Positions 6,286-10,266 of a stretch of 10,266 nt of DNA are shown here, in pieces; position 1 is the first letter of the stretch, and every line of letters begins with the position of its first letter. Under the pieces are notes generated by a model. That model was not told the origin of the DNA. It was given only the letters and a program-made list of their open reading frames with translations, and did no database searches. The translations under genes were made by a program, and so were the position numbers. The stretch comes from Bacteroidales bacterium (lineage in GTDB: Bacteria > Bacteroidota > Bacteroidia > Bacteroidales > UBA932), in NCBI GenBank assembly GCA_016285215.1, contig JAEEQI010000088.1, positions 1 to 10,266 of the forward strand, given 5' to 3'.

Positions 6286-7542
6286 ATGAAAAAAGGTATC
6301 ATTATTTTTGCTGCAGCGCTGCTTTCCGTCAGCACTGCCTTTGCGCAGGAGGAGAAACCTGCCCACTTCAAGCTCTACGGCTTTATCCGTAACTATCTTA
6401 CGGCCGACACCCGTGCCGTAAACGCCGGTACCGAGGACCTCTATTTCTATATGCCCAAGGGCCACGATATGTCCGGCACGCTGGACCTCAATGACGGTTT
6501 CAACTGGCGCTTTGTCTCCCTTACCACCCGTCTGGGACTGGATGTCTCCGCTTACAAGTGGGGCACCATGGGTGTTTCCGGCAAGGTAGAGGCCGACTTC
6601 TACTACCTCAGCGGTTCCGTTCCCACCCTGCGTCTGCGTCAAGCTTTCATGAAGCTTAATTGGGACAACAACCCCCTGAGCCTCACCATCGGCCAGACCT
6701 GGCATCCCATGGCCGCCGATATGCCTCATATGAACAACTTGGAGACCGGTGCTCCCTTCAATCCCTTCAACCGCAGCCCTCAGCTCACCGCCGATGTGAA
6801 CCTGGGCGCCGGCTTCACTCTCACCGCCAGCATGCTGTACCTGAACCACTACCTGCCCACGGGTCCTGCCGGCAAGAGCAAGGACTACTACAAGTACGGT
6901 ATGCCTGAGTTCTATGTGGGTATTGCTTACAAGAACGCCAAGATTCTGGCCAAGGCTGGTTTGGATATGGTTAATATGCGTCCCTACCGCACCATCGCCG
7001 ACTGGAGAGTTCAGGATGGCAATGCTCCCACCATCGAGGTCAAGAGTATGCTCCACACCTTCTCTCCGTTTGTGTTCTTCCAGTTCACCAGCGGCAAGTT
7101 CCAGCTGCGCGCCAAGAGCATCCTGGCCCAGTCTGGCGAGCACATGAACCTCCTCTCCGGTTACGGTGTACACTCCTTCAACAACAACGGCACCATCGAG
7201 TACACCCCCATGCGTGACTGGGCCTCCTTCGTGAGCTTCCAGTACGGCAAGAAATTCCAGGTGATGGGTATGCTGGGTTATATGAAGCAGCTGGGTACTA
7301 CCAAAGATCTGGTGGATAATTCCGTTTGGATGAACACCGCCGCCGACGTCCACATCCAGCAGGCTTTCCGTGCCACTCCTACCGTGGCCTGGAACCTGGG
7401 CAAGTTCACCGTGTCCCTGGAGTACAACCTCACCGCCGCCCAGTTCGGCAGCGGCGCCCGCAACAATCGTGGTATGTTCACCGGCGACAAGGAGTGGATC
7501 CTCAATCACCGATTCATCTGTATGACTAAGTTTAATTTCTAA
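6286..7542 (+). CDS. Outer-membrane beta-barrel porin, possibly DcaP-like
   Basis: This 418-residue protein has a signal peptide (MKKG, hydrophobic core, AFA before Gln21) and a mature region made of alternating amphipathic strands. It ends in TKFNF, with the terminal Phe of outer-membrane barrels. Recognisable stretches are FKLYGFIRNYLTADTR at the mature start, TTRLGLDVSAYKWGT, GKVEADFY, LRLRQAFMKLNW, IGQTWHPM and FNRSPQL. These recall a Bacteroidota family of porins near the DcaP type, known in Acinetobacter as trimeric channels for dicarboxylic acids; that assignment comes from memory and is moderate. It begins 42 bases after the transporter stop, across hairpin 6250-6279, and is followed by another hairpin and a strong terminator. 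Position therefore suggests it supplies the transporter's substrate across the outer membrane. No TonB box or plug domain is seen, so passive diffusion is inferred. Confidence 0.75.
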   Translation: MKKGIIIFAAALLSVSTAFAQEEKPAHFKLYGFIRNYLTADTRAVNAGTEDLYFYMPKGHDMSGTLDLNDGFNWRFVSLTTRLGLDVSAYKWGTMGVSGKVEADFYYLSGSVPTLRLRQAFMKLNWDNNPLSLTIGQTWHPMAADMPHMNNLETGAPFNPFNRSPQLTADVNLGAGFTLTASMLYLNHYLPTGPAGKSKDYYKYGMPEFYVGIAYKNAKILAKAGLDMVNMRPYRTIADWRVQDGNAPTIEVKSMLHTFSPFVFFQFTSGKFQLRAKSILAQSGEHMNLLSGYGVHSFNNNGTIEYTPMRDWASFVSFQYGKKFQVMGMLGYMKQLGTTKDLVDNSVWMNTAADVHIQQAFRATPTVAWNLGKFTVSLEYNLTAAQFGSGARNNRGMFTGDKEWILNHRFICMTKFNF

Positions 7543-7547
7543 GATAC

Positions 7548-7576
7548 GTCATTCCCGGCTTGACCGGGAATCTCTT
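7548..7576 (+). repeat. Palindromic repeat element, copy 2 (hairpin after porin gene)
   Basis: GTC is followed by the stem ATTCCCGG (7551-7558), the loop CTTGA, the stem CCGGGAAT (7564-7571) and then CTCTT. It matches copy 1 in flanks, stem length and CCCGG core. It starts five bases after the porin stop codon and precedes a separate true terminator. Confidence 0.65.
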
Positions 7577-7581
7577 CAATG

Positions 7582-7616
7582 ACCGGGGCCCGATTTTTGC
7601 GGGTCCCGGTTTTTTT
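7582..7616 (+). terminator. Rho-independent terminator of the transporter/porin unit
   Basis: ACCGGG (7582-7587) pairs with CCCGGT (7605-7610), a G-T wobble follows, and CCCG (7589-7592) pairs with CGGG (7600-7603) around the loop ATTTTTG. A run of seven T (7610-7616) follows directly. This is the strongest terminator in the window and works in the + direction. Confidence 0.9.
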
Positions 7617-7625
7617 GTATCTTTG
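7596..7625 (+). promoter_or_regulatory. Promoter of the phosphohexomutase gene, overlapping the terminator
   Basis: TTTG at 7596-7599 lies 18 bases before TATCTTTG at 7618-7625, an exact TAnnTTTG. The -33 element is in the terminator loop, and the -7 element begins just past the T-tract. A start near 7632 would leave a leader of about 18 bases before the ATG at 7650. Confidence 0.6.
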
Positions 7626-7649
7626 TGAATTGACTAAAACCAAAACCCT

Positions 7650-9014
7650 ATGGGCGCTTTTCATGCATACGACATCCGCGGTATCTGGGGCAAAGACTGG
7701 GACCTGGACATCGCTTATAAGGTGGGATATTTCATCCCTATACTTCTGAAAACCAATAAAGTACTGGTGGGCCGTGACTGCCGCGCCTCTTCGGACGAGA
7801 TTCACGACGCCGTTATCAAAGGCATCAACGATGCCGGAGCAGACGTGTACGACATTGGCCTCAGTTCCACTCCTATGGTATACTTCGGCACGGCCAACTA
7901 TGGCTTTGACGCCTCCGTGCAGATTACCGCCAGCCACAACCCGGCCGAGTACAACGGAATGAAGGTGTCCACCACGGACGCCCAGGCCGTGGGTTACGAC
8001 GCCGGTCTGGGTCAGATCAAAGCCTGGATTGATGAAGGCAGACCCACCCCTGTAGCAGCGCTGAGAGGCGGCTTGTACAAGAAAGAGATTATGGCCGATT
8101 ACCTGGCCTTTATGCGCAAGTTCGTCAAGGACTACAGCAACCTCACCATAGCTATGGACCTGTCCAACGGTATGGCCAACCTCTTCGCCAAGGAAATCTT
8201 CGGCACCGGCAATAACATCCATTATCTGTTTGACACCCTGGACGGCCGCTTCCCCAACCACGAGCCCAACCCGCTCATCGAAAAGAACTGCTTCCCCCTG
8301 GAAGAGAAAGTCAAGGAAGTAAAGGCCGATGCCGGCGTCATCTACGACGGAGACGCGGACCGCGTGATGTTCATTGACGAGAAGGGCCGTTTCATCAGCC
8401 CGGATCTCATGATTGCCTTGATGGGCCGTTACTTTGTGGGAGAAAGGGGCCTCAAGGGCATCGTCCTGCAGGATATCCGCTCCTCCAAGGCCGTGGGTGA
8501 GTACCTGGCTCCTATGGGCTGCACTATGGAAACCTGGAAGGTGGGCCGCGCCTTTGCCGCCAAGAAGCTCCGTGAGATTGACGGTGTCTGGGGCGGTGAG
8601 CTCGCCGGTCACTACTATTTCCGCGACTTCTTCTACAGCGACAGCGGCCTGCTGGCCTCCGTAATCCTGCTCAACATTGTCCAGGACCTCAAGAACGAGG
8701 GCAAGACCCTGAGCCAGGCCATAGCAGAGATCGTTCGCTACAAGAACTCCGGAGAAATCAACTTCCGCCTGGAAGACAAGAAAGGCGCTATGGATGCCAT
8801 CAAGGAGCACTTTATGCAGGCCGAAAAAGCCACGGCCTTTATGGACTTCGACGGCTATCGCGTAGAGTTCCCGGACTGGTGGTTCAACATCCGTCCTTCC
8901 AATACGGAGCCTTACCTCCGCTTCATCTGCGAAGCCACGTCCGACGCCCTGCTGCAGGAAAAGATTGCAGAGACCGAGAAGATTCTTACCACCCGCTTCG
9001 GCGCCAAACGATAG
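7650..9014 (+). CDS. Phosphomannomutase/phosphoglucomutase (alpha-D-phosphohexomutase)
   Basis: This 454-residue cytoplasmic enzyme moves phosphate between C6 and C1 of hexoses (mannose-6-P to mannose-1-P, or the glucose equivalents), feeding nucleotide-sugar and glycan synthesis. All four superfamily sites are present in order: the phosphoserine loop TASHNP (93-98, S95), the magnesium loop DGDADR (233-238), the sugar-binding loop GELAGH (316-321) and the phosphate-binding loop RPSNTEP (415-421). The sugar loop has Ala where many members have Ser (GEMSGH); its Glu and His are kept, so activity is expected. The length and early AYDIRGIWG fit the ManB/AlgC (COG1109-type) group better than GlmM, whose phosphate loop and GEQSGH pattern differ. 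Whether mannose or glucose is preferred cannot be told. The M23 peptidase gene begins 3 bases after the stop, indicating cotranscription. Confidence 0.92.
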   Translation: MGAFHAYDIRGIWGKDWDLDIAYKVGYFIPILLKTNKVLVGRDCRASSDEIHDAVIKGINDAGADVYDIGLSSTPMVYFGTANYGFDASVQITASHNPAEYNGMKVSTTDAQAVGYDAGLGQIKAWIDEGRPTPVAALRGGLYKKEIMADYLAFMRKFVKDYSNLTIAMDLSNGMANLFAKEIFGTGNNIHYLFDTLDGRFPNHEPNPLIEKNCFPLEEKVKEVKADAGVIYDGDADRVMFIDEKGRFISPDLMIALMGRYFVGERGLKGIVLQDIRSSKAVGEYLAPMGCTMETWKVGRAFAAKKLREIDGVWGGELAGHYYFRDFFYSDSGLLASVILLNIVQDLKNEGKTLSQAIAEIVRYKNSGEINFRLEDKKGAMDAIKEHFMQAEKATAFMDFDGYRVEFPDWWFNIRPSNTEPYLRFICEATSDALLQEKIAETEKILTTRFGAKR

Positions 9015-9017
9015 CGA

Positions 9018-10055
9018 ATGAAAAGAATCCTCCCCATCCTTCTGCTCCTGAGCCTTACCCTGCTTGCCCAGGCACAAAGTACCCGCGAAGCCGATTCCCT
9101 TCGCCACTCCTTCGGCCGGCAAACCGTTACCTCTGTAACCAACCGGGCCACGCCTTATGCAGACACCCTGGATACCGGCAACCCGGCCGTCAAGGTGGTT
9201 CTGTATAACAATGGCACCTACCGATATGTAAAGGATCTCAAACTGGTAGCCGCAGACAGCACCTTTACCGAGTTCTGGGATACCAAAACCGTGAACCCCT
9301 ACAAGGAAGAGCCCACCGTTCTGCCGGACCGCTTCTCCCTTTGGATTGTAGATACCCTGGATTCCTACTGCTGCCCCAACACGGTCAAGCCCCGTTCCCT
9401 GTACGGTTACCGTCACGGCCGCCGTCACCAGGGCATTGACCTTCCGTATCCCACCGGTACGCCGGTGCCCGCCACCTTCGACGGCCGCGTGCGCATCTCG
9501 GATTACGTGGGAGGTTACGGCAACCTGGTGGTCATCCGCCACGCCAACGGCCTGGAGACCTTCTACGGTCACCTCTCCAAGAGAAGCGTTGAGGCGGGGG
9601 ACTGGGTCAATGCGGGAGACATCATCGGCCTGGGTGGATCCACCGGCCGTTCTACCGGTCCGCACCTGCACTTCGAGACCCGCTACCGCGGTGCCGCCTT
9701 TGATCCTTCCTGGCTCATTGACTTTGAAACCGGCACGCTGCGTCACCGTCTCCTCCGAATCCGCTCCTGGTACTTCAATCCCAACCAGCGGTACGTTCAA
9801 AGTGTAGACGACGAAGACGAAATCTTCAGAACCGACGAAGAAGACCGTCTCCTGGCCGAAGAACAGGCCAAGAAGGAAGCCGCCGCCCGTGCCGCCGCAG
9901 AGGCTGCCGCTATGCGTTACCATACGGTCCGCAGCGGCGATACCCTCTACAGCATCGCCCGCAAATACGGCACCACCGTCAAGCGCATCTGCCAGCTCAA
10001 CGGCATCAAGGAAACCACCGTCCTCCAGGTGGGTAAACGTCTAAGAGTTCGATAA
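9018..10055 (+). CDS. M23 peptidoglycan endopeptidase with C-terminal LysM domain
   Basis: This 345-residue exported protein has a signal peptide at 1-19 (MKR, Leu-rich core, AQA before Gln20). The central M23/LytM domain has the full zinc site: H137 and D141 in HQGID, the catalytic H184 in FYGHLS, and H216 and H218 in PHLHFE. A Glu/Ala/Lys-rich linker (about 272-299) leads to a LysM module at 300-344 (YHTVRSGDTLYSIARKYGTT...), which binds peptidoglycan glycan chains. It should cut cross-link peptides in the cell wall during growth or division. With all metal ligands intact it is more likely an active hydrolase than an EnvC/NlpD-type activator. It follows the phosphohexomutase by 3 bases and ends in a terminator. 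A Cys-Cys pair at 118-119 before the catalytic domain has no evident role. Confidence 0.93.
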   Translation: MKRILPILLLLSLTLLAQAQSTREADSLRHSFGRQTVTSVTNRATPYADTLDTGNPAVKVVLYNNGTYRYVKDLKLVAADSTFTEFWDTKTVNPYKEEPTVLPDRFSLWIVDTLDSYCCPNTVKPRSLYGYRHGRRHQGIDLPYPTGTPVPATFDGRVRISDYVGGYGNLVVIRHANGLETFYGHLSKRSVEAGDWVNAGDIIGLGGSTGRSTGPHLHFETRYRGAAFDPSWLIDFETGTLRHRLLRIRSWYFNPNQRYVQSVDDEDEIFRTDEEDRLLAEEQAKKEAAARAAAEAAAMRYHTVRSGDTLYSIARKYGTTVKRICQLNGIKETTVLQVGKRLRVR

Positions 10056-10058
10056 AAG

Positions 10059-10087
10059 AAGAGGCATCATCGCGATGCCTCTTTTTT
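10059..10087. terminator. Bidirectional terminator between the M23 gene and def
   Basis: GAGGCATC (10061-10068) pairs perfectly with GATGCCTC (10074-10081) around the loop ATCGC, extended by AA/TT and followed by six T (10082-10087). On the minus strand the T-tract is broken (TTCTTTT). The + strand T-tract overlaps the def stop codon (10086-10088), so the two transcription units are packed tail to tail. Confidence 0.85.
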
Positions 10088-10266
10088 ATTTCAGTTTGGA
10101 ATTGTAGTGCGGGTGAATCTTACCCTTGGAGATGTTTTGGAGCTTGCTGGCTATCATCTTTTTGCGGATGGGAGCGGCGTGGTCCGTGAAGAGGTCTCCG
10201 TCCAGGTGGGACATCTCGTGCTGGATCATACGGCAGGCAAAGTTGTCAAACTCCTCCGTGACTTCC
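10086..10266 (-). CDS. def: Peptide deformylase, C-terminal part (5' end outside window)
   Basis: This is an open minus-strand frame of 59 codons plus stop, running off the window edge. It contains motif 3 of peptide deformylase, QHEMSHLDGDLF, in which HEMSH gives the two metal-binding His and the catalytic Glu; the usual form is QHExDHLxG. The following FTDHAAPIRKKMI and ISKGKI match the C-terminal helix of Bacteroidota deformylases. The enzyme removes the formyl group from the N-terminal Met of new proteins. Ser replaces the common Asp before the second His. Motifs 1 and 2 (GxGLAAxQ and EGCLS) would lie beyond the window. The frame ends in the shared terminator at 10059-10087. Confidence 0.9.
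   Translation of the reverse strand, partial: EVTEEFDNFACRMIQHEMSHLDGDLFTDHAAPIRKKMIASKLQNISKGKIHPHYNSKLK

Noticed and set aside
8595..8612. GELAGH in the phosphohexomutase as a broken active site
   Set aside because: Only the Ser of the common GExSGH is replaced by Ala. The Glu and His are kept, and the other three loops are intact, so loss of function is not supported.
7539..9923. A 794-codon minus-strand open frame opposite the phosphohexomutase and M23 genes
   Set aside because: It is in codon register with two well-supported genes that carry full catalytic motifs, shows no recognisable domain itself, and is explained by avoidance of TTA, CTA and TCA. Its C-terminal end reads through the palindromic repeat.

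Overview
The window reads as chromosomal DNA of a Bacteroidales bacterium (Bacteroidota) with a fairly high GC content and C/G-rich third codon positions. The evidence is the bamA-ompH gene pair, Bacteroidota-style promoters (TTTG about 18-20 bp upstream of TAnnTTTG), little Shine-Dalgarno sequence before the starts, a relaxed lipobox (LWSC) and outer-membrane proteins ending in Phe. No mobile element, CRISPR array, tRNA or rRNA was seen. The genus cannot be fixed from the sequence alone.

Layout. (1) 1-1626, + strand: the 3' end of bamA (outer-membrane protein assembly), then an ompH/skp-type periplasmic chaperone, closed by a hairpin terminator shared with the convergent gene. (2) 1644-2987, - strand: a complete hexameric glutamate dehydrogenase whose coenzyme-site residues resemble the NAD-type enzyme. 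(3) 2988-3183: a 196-bp divergent control region with a TAAATTTG element facing each way. (4) 3184-7542, + strand: a likely three-gene unit. It encodes a lipoprotein related to M49 (dipeptidyl-peptidase III-like) peptidases, a DASS/SLC13 Na+-coupled dicarboxylate-type transporter and an outer-membrane beta-barrel porin. (5) 7650-10055, + strand: a phosphomannomutase/phosphoglucomutase and, 3 nt later, an M23 peptidoglycan endopeptidase with a C-terminal LysM domain. (6) 10086-10266, - strand: the C-terminal end of peptide deformylase, facing a shared terminator.

The most notable part is the central unit. The M49-like lipoprotein keeps the whole fold-level sequence pattern but appears to have lost all three zinc ligands, so it looks like a pseudoenzyme. 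It sits with an inner-membrane carboxylate transporter and an outer-membrane porin, and is divergent from glutamate dehydrogenase. A working hypothesis is an envelope-spanning uptake route for a small carboxylate or peptide-derived solute, in which the dead peptidase binds rather than cuts. A second notable signal is a pair of hairpins (6250-6279 and 7548-7576) with identical flanks and compensatory stem changes, placed after the transporter and after the porin; they look like members of a dispersed palindromic repeat family. A promoter for the phosphohexomutase appears to be built into the terminator that precedes it.
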